A stretch of DNA of 64,000 nucleotides, taken from the NCBI RefSeq assembly GCF_000372725.1, contig NW_005199601.1:396168-460167 (forward strand). The letters are read 5' to 3'. Under the pieces are notes generated by a model that saw only the letters and a list, made by a program, of their open reading frames with translations, was not told where the DNA came from and searched no databases. This DNA comes from Emiliania huxleyi CCMP1516 (taxonomy: Eukaryota; Haptophyta; Isochrysidales; Noelaerhabdaceae). The position numbers and the translations under genes were made by a program. Shown here one piece after another: positions 22,749 through 34,247 of this stretch; the first letter of the stretch is position 1; every line of letters starts with the position of its first letter.

Positions 22749-23030
22749 TCGGCGCGGCCTGCAAGGGAGCGGGGCGCGCAGCACGTCAGCGCGCGGGTCG
22801 CCGGCTGCAGCGTGCGCGCGTGGGGCCGGCGGAACGCGCGCGCGCGGGAGGGAGGGGTGTTGGTGCCCGGGGTGCGGCGGCGCGAGGTGGCGGGCTGGCG
22901 GCGCGGTGGGGGCGGGCTCGCCTCTGCCTCCTGCCCGAGCCGCGGGGGCTGATCAGTCTCCTCCTCTCGCCGCGCGGGTGGGTGAGGTAGGTTTGGTGTT
23001 GTGCCGAGACCCGACTTTTTTCTCGCCCGC
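22649..23030 (-). repeat. 5' region of the PAS gene, source of an inverted segmental duplication
   Basis: Promoter/5'UTR and the first ~100 coding bases are about 95% identical by eye to 26955-27342 in opposite orientation. Just upstream (23030-23130) a related GTGAGGYAGGTTTGGTG...CTCCCCC unit is repeated once more. Confidence 0.85.
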
Positions 23031-23804
23031 TCCCCCCCACCCCCCCCCCCCGCGGTGACTCCTCTCGCCGCGGTGAGGCAGGTTTGGTGCCGACGACACT
23101 TTTTGTGCCCGCTCCCCCACCCCCCGCCCCCAAGCCCGGCCCACGGAATGCTTACCCGAACTGAAGAATGCAGAGAGTATAGAGACAGAGGGGCGGGATG
23201 CCGGGGGGCCCGAGCCGCACGGCTTACCCTTGACTCCCGCTCCCCGGGCCGGCCCCGCGGCGCGTGAAGAGCGCGATCAGGTTTTTGCTCGCCTTCCCTG
23301 GGACCCCGTGTTGCGTGATTGTCTCTGTGCGATTTCGGGCCCCGGGTTGTGCGTTTGTTTGTGTGTTTGCGTTTATGTGAAGAACATGAGGTCCTGCGAC
23401 GACGACATGCACGAGTTAGGCTGTATCCATGTATGTATGTTTCCGCGCGCACCCCGTCTCGTTTCCTTTCCGTGTTTCTCTACAGCACCCTCTCGTTTCC
23501 TCTCTAGTTTCCCGGGGAAACTCCGTGGAAATCAGCTGATTTGGGCCCAAAATCAGCCAAATCGGCAAAATACCCTCCATCCAGGTATTTATTTTCCTCG
23601 GTTTCGCCTCAGATTTTGCCCCAGACCAGCTCTCAGACTCAGGGAAACTCGAGAGTTGCCAGAATGGAGCTCCAAACACCCTCTGGTTTCCCTGGAAATT
23701 TCCGGAAACGAAAAGTGCTGGGGACCCTCTGGTTTCCTTTTTGGTTTCCGGAAACATGGATGACTACAGGCCAATGCACGAGGCAAAACGTCGTGCACCC
23801 ACCT

Positions 23805-23930
23805 TCGTGAGTAGTCCGCCGCGCGCCTCCTCGCCACTGCTCTGAGAGCAGCTCTCGTTCTCGCTCGTAAGAATGCCATCGAGCCACCTTCGTCCGCATT
23901 GAGCGCGCTTGTCGAGCTGGGCGTGATCCA
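23805..23930 (-). repeat. dispersed repeat, copy 1
   Basis: About 126 bp match 25423-25552 in opposite orientation at roughly 92% identity (shared CAAGCGCGCTCAATGCGGAC, GGCATTCTTACGAGCGAGAA). All three frames are short. A relic of a longer element is possible. Confidence 0.75.
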
Positions 23931-23931
23931 C

Positions 23932-24062
23932 CTACAATGCTGTCTTAAGGTCCGACAGGTTCGGCAACGGGCACCGCCTCGGTATACAAAATGCGCCTGC
24001 GGGCGGACCCTCACAGATCACAGATCACAACGCGCTTGTCGGACCTTAGGACAGCATTGTAG
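23932..24062. mobile_element. 131-bp MITE-like element
   Basis: Terminal inverted repeats of 26 bp with one mismatch begin CTACAATGCTGTC and continue TAAGGTCCGACA. The flanks ATCCAC and ATCCCT could be an eroded duplication. No coding capacity. Confidence 0.7.
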
Positions 24063-24511
24063 ATCCCTGGGCGAGGGTGGTGGAGGGAGGGGGCGGTCCG
24101 GCGGCGGAGCAACCACCTCCTCCCGACGTGTCAGCAGGCAGGATGTCATCCCCCGTGATCCAGACTGCCCCGTTGGAGGTAGGCCGCTCGTCTAGCCAAT
24201 CAGCCTTAAGCGAGCGGCCTGGCCGTTGGAATGGCCTGAGACCGGTCCCCGTCGGGAGGGAGGACTGTTCTGACAGAGGAGATCTCCCACCGTCACCTCA
24301 CCAGCGTCCCGGTGAGTACGGCGATCAGACCCCCTCCCGCGCTGTGATTCTGTGTGAGCTCTGTGTCTTGATTTGCCAACAATAAACCTAAAACAAAAGG
24401 ATCAAAACGGCTTCGCTTTTTCCTTCTGACTCTCTTTCTTGACTCTCCTGGGGGGGGGGGGGCGGGCCCCCCCGCCTGCGCCCGCCGCCGGTGAAACGAA
24501 CTCAGTCCACA

Positions 24512-25165
24512 ATGTATATGGAGCTTGCGCAGGACGACCTGGCCGCGGACGCAGGCTGCGAGGAGAGCGAGGACGCGCAACCGCCTCCGCCCGCGGACGC
24601 ACGCTGCGAGGAGAGCGAGGACGCGCAACCGCCTCCGCCACCACTCGAACGTGAAATATGCGTCCGCTTGGACCCGCAGAACGAGTGCTTCGACGTGCTT
24701 GACCGGCACGATGGGCTCGGGTACACGCTCTCCATGTCCGACCTCGAGGAGCAGCTCTGTGGCTTCGACGCTATCGAGGACGTGTTCCATCTGGTCCGTG
24801 AGGATGGCACCACGCGCAATGATCCTCGTGTCTGGATGGCCAAGCAGCAGGCGGAGCGGGAGCTCGACGGTCCTCCCATTATGCCTTGCGTGGACCGAGA
24901 GACGGGGGTGAGAAGCTTCAGGAATCTTGTGCCCCTGGCGCAGTACCGGCTGGTGGTCCAGCGGGCCCGTGCGGTGGCCCTTCTCGATACGCCAGCGCCG
25001 GTCAAGGGGCTCAAGGCCCTCGACATTCGCGTCGACGACGTTGCAACAGGTGAGGATGCGGCGTCGTGCTCGTGCCTCGAGGGCAACCCGTGTGCCCAGG
25101 CGTATGGTTGCAAGGACTGGGCGCGTCGGTTCGAGGTTGCGAGGCGCAATGGTTGGAGGGGGTGA
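24512..25165 (+). CDS. hypothetical protein with duplicated acidic N-terminal unit and Cys cluster
   Basis: ATG at 24512 (MYMELAQDDL) is preferred over an upstream GTG. The 217-aa protein starts with a 16-residue unit containing CEESEDAQPPPP, present twice because of a 48-bp tandem repeat. The middle is ordinary globular sequence (FDVLDRHDGLGYTLSMSDLE, FRNLVPLAQYRLVVQRARA). The C-terminus has spaced cysteines, CSCLEGNPCAQAYGCKDW, followed by ARRFEVARRNGW. This spacing could bind metal. No family recognised and no intron needed. Confidence 0.6.
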   Translation: MYMELAQDDLAADAGCEESEDAQPPPPADARCEESEDAQPPPPPLEREICVRLDPQNECFDVLDRHDGLGYTLSMSDLEEQLCGFDAIEDVFHLVREDGTTRNDPRVWMAKQQAERELDGPPIMPCVDRETGVRSFRNLVPLAQYRLVVQRARAVALLDTPAPVKGLKALDIRVDDVATGEDAASCSCLEGNPCAQAYGCKDWARRFEVARRNGWRG

Positions 25166-25947
25166 TGTGGGACGGCTGCGCGGGCGAGTGCTCAAGGTGC
25201 CGGGCGACGAGGGCAAGCGAGGAGACGGACGAGCACCCTCTGCGCACCATGCACGCTCGGGGAAGGCCGGACGTGAGAGAGCGATGGCGAACCTTATCCG
25301 GCGCCGACCGCCGCCGGCACGCGCCGGGCGGGGCGGAGCGGGTGAGGTTTGGCAACCCTGAGAGGCACGAGCGCGGCACGGGGCTCGAGCCGCGCGGTCC
25401 ACATCTCTATCTGTGGGTGGACCACGCCCAGCTCCCCTCGACAAGCGCGCTCAATGCGGACGAAGGTGCTCGATGGCATTCTTACGAGCGAGAACGAGAG
25501 AAGCTGCTCTCATAGCAGTGGCGAGGAGGCGCGCGGCGGACTACTCGCAATCGACTTTGCCCCCCCCCCCCCCCGCCCCTCTCGTCTGCCTTCTCCCCGC
25601 CCAGCTCCAAATGAATCGAGGTCGTCGTTTGTCATCTGTGCGAGCTTAGCTCTCGAGAAATTAATTTTTCTTCCGGAAGAGACGCCAACCCCATCCTTGA
25701 GTCGCCGACTTCGCACTTCCCGCCTTGAGCCGCCAACCTCGGCCTACTTTGAGAAATGGCGGTTCCTGTCGCCGCAACCGCCGCCCAGTACAAGGCACAC
25801 CGGCCCTCCTCCCCTCGCCGCCCCGCCCTCGCACCCCGCACGCGATCAGTCCACCACCTCCTCCACTTGCACATCCGCTGGCGTGAGCGGCGGCGGTCGA
25901 GACCTCACCCTTCGCGCCGACGACCCAACCTTACGCGGAACAACCCA
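25166..25947. other. spacer, no gene seen
   Basis: Contains the second copy of the dispersed repeat (25423-25552), a C homopolymer (25561-25575) and the upstream region of the PLAC8-type gene. Frames are open but of low information. Confidence 0.5.
25423..25552 (+). repeat. dispersed repeat, copy 2
   Basis: Inverted partner of 23805-23930. The copy ends within 25 bp of a C homopolymer. Confidence 0.75.
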
Positions 25948-26461
25948 ATGCCCAACCAACCCAACCCAACACCAAACAACCCCACTGAAAGCACGATTCT
26001 CCTGTTGGGCCCTCAGGTTCCGGACGGAGAGTGGGCGGTCGGCCCGTGGGACTGCTGCAGCGACCCGGGCGCGGGCTGCCTGGTGTGCTGCTGCGCCCCC
26101 TGCGCCCTCGGCCAGATCAAGGAGATGGTCACGACCGGAAACGCGTCGACTGGCTTCATCGGCGACATGGAGACCTGTTGCCTGTACTGGCTCGTCCAGG
26201 GTTGCACCGGTGAGCGACACCAAATCGCCACCCCGATCACCGTTGTCCGCATGACACCCCTCCCGGCTTTCAGGATGCGGGTTCCTCATCTCCATGGGCG
26301 TGCGGACCGAGCTCCGCAACAAATACAAGCTCCCCGAGACGCCGTGCGGCGACTGCCTCTTCAACTGCTGCTGCGGCTGCTGCGCGATCACCCAGGAGCT
26401 GAAGGAGGTCCGCACCCGGGTCGTCAACGGAGGCCCGGACTCGGTCGAGATGGCCCGCTGA
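25948..26461 (+). CDS. PLAC8-family Cys-rich protein
   Basis: Two exons, 25948-26209 and 26274-26461, with a 64-nt GT-AG intron, give 149 aa. The family signature is clear: WDCCSDPGAGCLVCCCAPC, then ETCCLYWLVQGCTGCGFL across the splice, MGVRTELRNKYKLPETPCGD and CLFNCCCGCCAITQELKEVR. PLAC8 proteins (animal PLAC8, plant PCR/FW2.2) are small membrane-associated proteins linked to metal export or organ size; the role here is unknown. The frame is open further upstream to 25756, so the start is a choice; MPNQPNPTPNN is Pro/Asn-rich as in many family members. Confidence 0.85.
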
Positions 26462-27675
26462 AGAGTGCACCAAGAAGTGCATTTGGTGCACCTCTGTCTC
26501 CCTCGCGTCAAAGCGGAGAGGCTATTGCGCCTCGTGTGAATATCGTTGCAGCCACCCTCGACGACGCGGCTCCCCACAGCCCAACCAGAAGCAAGGAGAA
26601 GCTATGGGACGCGCTCTTTAGCATGATTCATTATTGTGGGAGGGTGGGCGTCCCCGACACTGTCTATGTCATGTTTGCAGCTCATGTGATCCCAAACGAG
26701 TCCCTGTGAGCTGTGCCTGTGTGGTGAGGAGTGAGCCGGTGGGCTGGCGTGGGCGACGCTGAATCACTGAAAGGCCCCTCGGTGTGCTCACGCCCACACG
26801 GCCACCCTCCCCCTCCCTCGCCCCTCTCTGTCTCTGTTCTACATTCTTCATGAATGTCTTGCTAAGTGCCGACTGCCCTCGGATATGGTTCGCAACCACT
26901 CGAACGACCAACGACGGGGTGCGCGGGGGGCGGGGGGCGGGGGGGGGGGGGGGGGAACCGGCCAAAAAAAAATCGGGTCTCGGGACAACACCAAACCTAC
27001 CTCACCCACCCGCGCGGCGAGAGGAGGAGACTGATCAGCCCCCGCGGCTCGGGCAGGAGGCAGAGGCGAGCCCGCTCCCACCGCGCCGCCAGCCCGCCAC
27101 CTCGCGCCGCCGCACCCCGGGCACCCACACCCCTCCCTCCCGCGCGCGCGCGTTCCGCCGGCCCCACGCGCGCACGCTGCAGCCGGCGACCCGCGCGCTG
27201 ACGTGCTGCGCGCCCCGCTCCCTTGCAGGCCGCGCCGAATGTCGGCCCCGTTCCTCCAGACTGTGATTGACAGACAGCGCAACCAGCGCTCAGGCCCAAG
27301 CCTTCACCCTGAGCGAGCCGCCGTTTCGGATTGTGCATGTGAGGCATTCTTTTTCATCGGTGGGATATTTTTTCTTGGGCTCGTACTTGGCCAAGCTGGT
27401 TTTGTTTTTTGTTGCTCTCATCGAGTGCGACGTTCCGAGTACGTCTGAAAGACTTCAGCATGCCCTCCTCTCTACTCCCCGCTCCTCCCGGCTCCTCCCG
27501 GCTCCTCTCGGCTCTTTCCTTTATCGCTCTCGCAGTTTTCAGAGCTTTCCTTCGATGTTATGAAAAAAAGAAGGCGGAGACTCCGCCCATATCGCAGGCC
27601 CACTCTGCGCCACTCTTGAGGCGTTGGCGAGGGCCGGTGAGGCGGCGCCCCGCGCGGCGCGTTAGTGAGTTGAGC
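26462..27675. other. spacer with a broken copy of the PAS-gene 5' end
   Basis: Just 3' of the PLAC8-type stop, AGTGCACC...GGTGCACCT forms a small hairpin (26463-26495), perhaps 3'UTR. A G run (26930-26956) leads into the duplicated segment 26955-27342, then the upstream region of the acyltransferase gene. Confidence 0.55.
26955..27342 (+). pseudogene. truncated inverted duplicate of the PAS-gene 5' region
   Basis: Matches 23030-22649 read on the minus strand. The start codon, MSAPFLQTVID and the preceding CTTGCAG are kept. A 4-bp GACA duplication after the codon for Ile-Asp shifts the frame, and homology ends abruptly after the codons for IVHV. It cannot make the PAS domain. The duplication may have brought a promoter to the neighbouring acyltransferase gene, 330 bp downstream. 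Confidence 0.8.
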
Positions 27676-30600
27676 ATGCCCATGTCAATCTCCTCGTCCT
27701 CGGAGCGGCTCGGTGGCCGCACCTTCATCACCGCTGGGCTCCGCTCCGAGGCCGAGTCGGCGCCGCCCTACGAGAAGCTGCTTGCGACGAGCCCGCAGCT
27801 GCCCAGGGAGGATCAGTCGCGAGCGGAGCCGGTGCGTGGCGCCGCCGACGGCCGTGGCCGCTTCCGCTACGGCTGGCTGCTCTGGCTCGCCATCGCGTCG
27901 GCCGCCTGCCTGCCACCGATCGGCGTCTCGAACCTGCAGGCCATCTGCGTCGGCGGCCTCTTTGTGGTCGCATGGATGGCGTACAACATCTCTCTCAAGA
28001 GCCTGGTCTGCTCGTGCATCTACCTGGCGCTCGAGGTCTTCTTCCGCGAGATCGGGTCGCGCAACACCTACAAGGTGCCGCCCGAGGGCTCGCCCGTCCT
28101 CTTTGTCTGCGCGCCGCACGCCAACCAGTTCCTCGACCCGTTTGTGGTGATGATGGCGCTGGGCCGGCAGGACATCCACTTCCTGACGGCGGCCGCGTCG
28201 ATGCGCAAGTGGTACGTCCGCTTCGTTGGCGAGACGTTCGGCGCAATCCCGGTCGAGCGGCCGCAGGACGCGCGCCGGCCGGGCAGGTGCTCGGCGAGAC
28301 AGTTCCGAGACAGTTCCCTCTCTCCGCGACACATGCCTCACTGTGCCACCCGTGCCCGCCCGCTCGCAGCGGCGAGGTGCGCCTCTCGCCCGAGGACGGC
28401 CGCACGTTGCTCGGCAGCGGGACGCGCTTCCGCTCGGAGCTGCAGCCGCGCGACCAGGTGGCGTGGGGCGGCCGGCGGGGCGTCGTCGCAGAGGTGCGCC
28501 GACGACGCGCTGCGACCGACACACGTCGAGGACACGCCCAGGACACGTCCGAGACATGTCCCATAGGTGCTTGCCGACGATGCCCTGCGCCTCGCAGCGC
28601 CGCCGCGCCGCGGGGAATGCGGCGGTGGGGGAAGCGGCGGGAGCGGCGGGAGCGGCGGCGGCGGGAGCGGTGGCGGAGGCGGAGGCGGAGGCGGAGGCGG
28701 GAGCGGAGGCGCAGGCGGGAGCGGAGGCGGTGGCGGGAGCGGGAGCGGCGGAGGGAGCGGCGGCGGCGAGGAGGCGGGCGCGGAGGGCGACGACCCCCCC
28801 CTCCCCTTTGTCATCACGCCGCACCTCGACCAGAGTGCGATGTTTGGCGCCGTGCATGCGGTGCTCGCCGCCGGCCCAGAGTTTCGTCGGCCACCGTCCA
28901 AGACACACGTCCGTGACGCGTCCGTGCGGACGCGTCCGCAGGCGCTCGCCGCCGGCCAGTCGGTCGGCATCTTCCCCGAGGGGGGATCACACGACCGCGC
29001 CTCGCTCCTGCCGCTCAAGGCGAGCATCGAGACGGCGGTCTGCTCGCCACGGTCCGCCGAGCGGTTGGTGCTTGCCACTTAGGCGGGCATCGCGATGATG
29101 GCTCTCGGAGCGGTCGCCAAGCACCCGCACTTGCGGCTCAAGCTGGTGCCCGTGGGGCTGCACTACTTCTCGGGGCGCGCGCCCCTAGTCGCTGAACCCA
29201 GATCCTGGTCTTCCGCTGGTAGCCACGCGATGCTCTATATCTCCCCATATCTCCCCGTATCTCCGCCATATCTCCCCACATCTCCCCACCTCTCCCCACA
29301 TCTCCCCACATCTCCCCACGCCTCGCCCACGTCCACTCTGAAGACTATGCGGCATGGCGATGCCCCACACCGGCTGAGCGCAGTCAGGGTGTTTAAAGCC
29401 GTGCTCCCACCGTCTCTTCCCCGCGCTCCTCCCCTGCTGCACACAGGCACAAGTTCCGCTCGCGCGTGTTCCTCGACATTGGCGCGCCGCGCGACGTGTC
29501 TCGCCCTCTTCTCGCCCTCATCTCGGCTCATCTAGGCTCATCTCGACCGCATCTCCCGCTCAGGCGAGCCGCTCGACGTGCCGCCCTCGCTGCTGCAGCG
29601 ATACTACGAGGGCGGGGAGGCGCAGAAGGGCGCGGCCGCCGCGCCGCCCTCCGAGCTGCGGGCTCGTCCTAAGGCCGAGAAGGCTGATGCCATGCCAGGC
29701 GCGACCGCCGCGCTGCTCTCCGTCGTCGAGACGGCCCTCGCGGCTGTCACCGTCTCGGCGCCCGACTACGAGACGCTCGAGTTCTTCTGGACGTTGCGCA
29801 GGCTGATCAAGACCGGGACGGGGCCGATGTCGCTCTCTCAGCAGGCCACCTTCGCACGACGCCGCCGCGGCGCTCCACTGCCTTCCTTCCCGTCATCGCG
29901 CCCACGCCTGTCTGACTCAGGTCAACTTCGCGCGACTCTTCGCCGCGGCGCACACCCGCGCGGTCGCCGAGGCGGAGCCGCCGACCGACGACGACGCAGG
30001 CTCGCCCGAGGCGCCCCCGCGAGGCGACGTGTCGGAGGGCGGCGGCGGCCGCCTCTCGCTCGGCACCCTCACGCGGCTCAAGGTACCCGAATCCACCCTC
30101 CCATACCCCAAGGCATCCGAATCCATCCTCACGCGGCTCGAGGCGATCTCCACACACAAAGACATCTCCCCCACACCTCGCCGCATCACACACTTCGCCC
30201 CACATCTCCCCCCACACTTTGCCCCACACCTCGCCCCACACCTCGCCCCACACCTCGCCCCACACCTCGCCCCACACCTCGCCCCACACCTCGCCCCACA
30301 CCTCGCCCCACACCTCCCCCACACACCTCCCCCGAGGCACCCGCGGCTCGCAGGCGATGGCCGCCGAGTACAACTCGACGCTAAAGAGCTTCGGGCTGCG
30401 CGACTACCAGGTCGTGTCGGTGATGGCGCACATGGGCCGCGGCCGCGCCGCCTCACTGCTCGCGCTGCGCGCGCTGCTGCTGGTGGTGTACGCCGTCTGC
30501 CTCGCGCCGGCGTCGGTGCTCGGGCTGCCGCTCCTGCTTGCGCGCGGCGTCGCCTCGCTCAAGGCGCGGCAGGCGGTCGCAAAGTCGAGCGTCAAGCTCA

Positions 30601-31007
30601 AGGGCACCGACGTCGTCGCCACGTGGAAGCTGCTCGTCGCCCTCGTCCTTGTGCCTCTGATGTGGTGCGGCTACACCGCCGCGGCCTGCATCCTCGGCGA
30701 GGCGCTGCCGCCTCCGTGGAGCGACGAGGTCTGCCTGCTCGCCTTCTTCTTCCTGCCCTTCCTCGCGTACGGCGCCGTGCTGGCCGGCGACCGGCTCCTG
30801 GGCGTCGCGCGCTCGCTGCCGCCGCTGCTCGCGGTGGTGCTCTACCCCGACTACCGCTGGCAGATTGTCGACCAGAGGCGCGCGCTGCTTGAGGCGATGC
30901 AGGCGCTCGTGGACGAGCACGGCTGGCTCGACGAGGAGCGGGGCGCCCCGTCACCGGTCGCCTCGCCGCTGCAGTCGCCGCAGACGCCGCCGCTGAGGTC
31001 GGGGTGA
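27676..31007 (+). CDS. glycerol-3-phosphate / dihydroxyacetone-phosphate acyltransferase (GPT2/SCT1-like)
   Basis: Nine exons: 27676-28286, 28370-28493, 28567-28860, 28942-29019, 29083-29174, 29447-29490, 29564-29844, 29921-30082, 30354-31007 (779 aa, near the yeast GPT2/SCT1 length). The enzyme acylates glycerol-3-phosphate at the ER, the first step of glycerolipid synthesis. Hydrophobic segments near residues 60-100 precede the catalytic motifs HANQFLDPF and IPVERPQD; after SGTRFRSELQPRD and VAEVLADDALRL come ITPHLDQSAMFGAV, VGIFPEGGSHDRASLLPLKA, IAMMALGAVAKHP and FRSRVFLDIGAP. Three C-terminal membrane segments follow. Exon 3 carries about 55 residues of Gly/Ser linker inside the catalytic region. 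Five of the eight introns use GC-AG (28861 and others use GT). Removing them restores every family motif in frame. Confidence 0.88.
29235..29330 (+). repeat. intronic ATCTCCCCA satellite
   Basis: Within the fifth acyltransferase intron (29175-29446), about ten ATCTCCCC-type units occur in tandem. The same unit appears inside element B copy 2 (58990-59035). The rest of the intron has diverged element-B-like blocks (CTCTGAAGACT, then a CC-rich end). Confidence 0.7.
30185..30325 (+). repeat. intronic CACCTCGCCCCA satellite
   Basis: About ten near-identical 12-bp units lie in the last acyltransferase intron (30083-30353). The same intron carries an internal relic, CTCACGCGGCTCGAGGCGAT (30130-30149), of the uninterrupted exon junction. 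Confidence 0.85.
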
Positions 31008-32157
31008 CGCGGAGAAGTCCCACGATCGCCCCGGCCGCCCTCAAGGTCAAGCCACGCGCATGTCACAACCCATGTCCGCCGGGGTGTTGTACGTGTTTGC
31101 ATGAGAGTATACCAGAGAGTCCCCAACATTTCTCTTGCGTTTGCGTTGTTCTGTCGTTGCATTAATGAGAGGCCAGCAGGCCGACGCGACGCGTCTCTCC
31201 TCATGAAAAAACGGTCTCGGTGACTCGGTGGACGCTGCAAGCCGGCGCACACCGCACTGGGCACTCGCTTGTGCCGGCGTAGCCTGTCCGCTCGTCGCAG
31301 TAGCTGCCCAGTTTCCAGCGCGCCGTGAGCTGCGGCTGCAGCCGGCCCAGCAGCTGCGCCTTGGCGATGGGCACCTTCGAGGCGACCATGCGGGAAGAGA
31401 CCCAGGTAGGAGCAGCGTGGTCCGCGCAAGACCCGAGCCCCCGCGAGGACCGAGGTTCACAGCGTGGAGTGGCTCCGGCCTCTGGGGCTATACCAGACAT
31501 AATTTTCATTTTCACCCAGGTGGCGAGGATGGACGGGTGGGGGGTGCCTCCGGGGCGAGCCGGCCGCCGCGAGTGCGGACGGCAAGCCGCCTCCCCACCT
31601 CGCCATATCAGCGATGCGATTCCTCCGTCAGGACTGGGAATACCTGACCCCGATCCCCGAGTCGGGGGCCCCTGCGGTGAACCCTGCCGCCCCTCTCTGT
31701 CACGATGCGCTCCCCACTCCCTTCTCCCGTTCCCTCTTGCCCCGGACGCGTCCTTCCAAGATCCGTGCTCTGCAGCGCGTCGGGCGGTGGGGGTAGTGTG
31801 AGGTCACGCTGCCTTCTTGTAGCACGACGCCCCAGCAACGGGCAGCGTCGTCAGATACAGTATCCCAGGAGTGGTCCAAGGGAAGCACACTTAAAAATTA
31901 AAAAGATCCAAAAAATGAGAGTCCACAGAGGTCCACAAGGATGGGAGCGCTTTTTGCTCCTCTGTCTCGACCCTCCGCGTGCGGCGAGCGCAACCGGCGG
32001 GCAGGCCAACGCGGGACAACGTTTTCTTTTTTGCTCTCGAGGTCTCAAATCCTCTCCCCTTTTTGAGCGCGAAATCAGGCCGATTGCTGCCCCCGGATCC
32101 CCTAGCCTCCTCCGCAACTCCTCACTGACGACCGCCGCTCGCAGATAAAGAGCCACC
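31008..32157. other. spacer with one possible minus-strand exon
   Basis: Apart from the possible exon at 31201-31410, no gene is seen. A C/T-rich stretch and ACCGCCGCTCGCAG (acceptor-like, 32131-32144) just before the Tyr-rich gene suggest that gene has a 5'UTR intron. Confidence 0.45.
31201..31410 (-). CDS. possible C-terminal exon, unknown protein
   Basis: After an acceptor-like CTACCTGG...TCTCTTCCCGCATGG region, the minus strand reads MVASKVPIAKAQLLGRLQPQ, then LTARWKLGSYCDERTGYAGT and SECPVRCAPACSVHRVTE to a stop at 31203-31201. The residue mix looks coding, with five cysteines in 25 residues. No upstream exon was identified and the family is unknown. Confidence 0.3.
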   Translation of the reverse strand, partial: PTWVSSRMVASKVPIAKAQLLGRLQPQLTARWKLGSYCDERTGYAGTSECPVRCAPACSVHRVTETVFS

Positions 32158-32459
32158 ATGCCACAGCCGACCTACTCGGGCACCAACTCGCAGGGCAACT
32201 CGGTGCGCCACCCTTGCGATGCTTTGACTTGCACGTTGTGACCTCTCACCGTTTTCATCCTTGTCCGCCGCAGTACACCACCTACAACAATGGCGGCTAC
32301 TCGTACAACAACGCGCCCTCCTCCTCCAACAACTCGCAGGGCTCGCACTACTACTCGCCCTCGGGCAACACGAGCGGCTTCTACACGCAGAACGGCGGCA
32401 AGAGCGGCGGCGGCTACTCGTACTACCAGAACTCCGCCGGCGAGCGCTCGTACAAGTGA
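32158..32459 (+). CDS. small Tyr/Asn/Ser/Gly-rich protein
   Basis: Exons 32158-32202 and 32274-32459 with a 71-nt GT-AG intron encode 76 aa. The start lies in an optimal eukaryotic context (GCCACCATG). The protein is almost entirely low-complexity: PTYSGTNSQGNSYTTYNNGG, then YSYNN, SHYYSPSG, YSYYQNS, ending ERSYK. Spaced aromatic residues in a polar background resemble prion-like or phase-separating segments; that is an inference from composition only. No signal peptide or membrane segment. Confidence 0.65.
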
Positions 32460-32857
32460 GGTGCTCTTCGAGTGGCGTGCGCAATGAAGCGCAGAGCCCG
32501 ACATCGTGGCCTTCGGAAAGTGTGCTCCACTGCTGCGAGGTGTGGTGGTGGCAGCGCGCCCGCTGCCCCGTGCAGGGTGCAGCCGTGCTTGGGCGCGTTG
32601 GGGGTCGTGTCAGTGAGATCTGAGAACTCCCGGGGGCTCCTCTGTCCGAGGTGTGTGTACCCGGTGCTGTGGACGGTGGCGTGGTGAGTGGCGTGCTATT
32701 ATGATATGTCAAGACAGAAAAAATCAAACCAAGGGAGCGAGCAGAGTGCGATCGTGGATCGAGCGGCGCTCTACACGATCACTGGCAACTGGGGTCTGGT
32801 GGCCACGGGCCACCTCTCTGCACACAACGCCCCGAGGGCTCGATCGAGTCGCTCACT
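32460..32857. other. spacer between convergent genes
   Basis: Presumed 3' regions of the Tyr-rich gene (plus) and the zinc-finger ADP-ribosyltransferase-like gene (minus). No coding signal or repeat recognised. Confidence 0.5.

Positions 32858-34247
<1,390 letters not shown>

Larger units (their letters stand above)
22960..24511. other. spacer with short repeats, no gene seen
   Basis: C-rich runs near 23035-23130 are followed by an AT-richer block (23460-23760) with degenerate direct repeats of CCCTCTGGTTTCC and GGTTTCCGGAAAC. Then come one copy of an inverted duplicate (23805-23930) and a small TIR element (23932-24062). A C/G homopolymer near 24450 precedes the hypothetical gene. No supported coding region. 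Confidence 0.55.

Noticed and set aside
20898-22952. Long plus-strand open frame opposite the PAS-like gene
   Set aside because: It crosses the N gap, is Arg-rich and has no domain; the minus strand contains the PAS fold.
23032-23055. Homopolymer C runs (also at 25561, 45692 and G runs at 10759, 62907) as functional sites
   Set aside because: They are common here, vary in length and are prone to sequencing error; nothing around them suggests a function.
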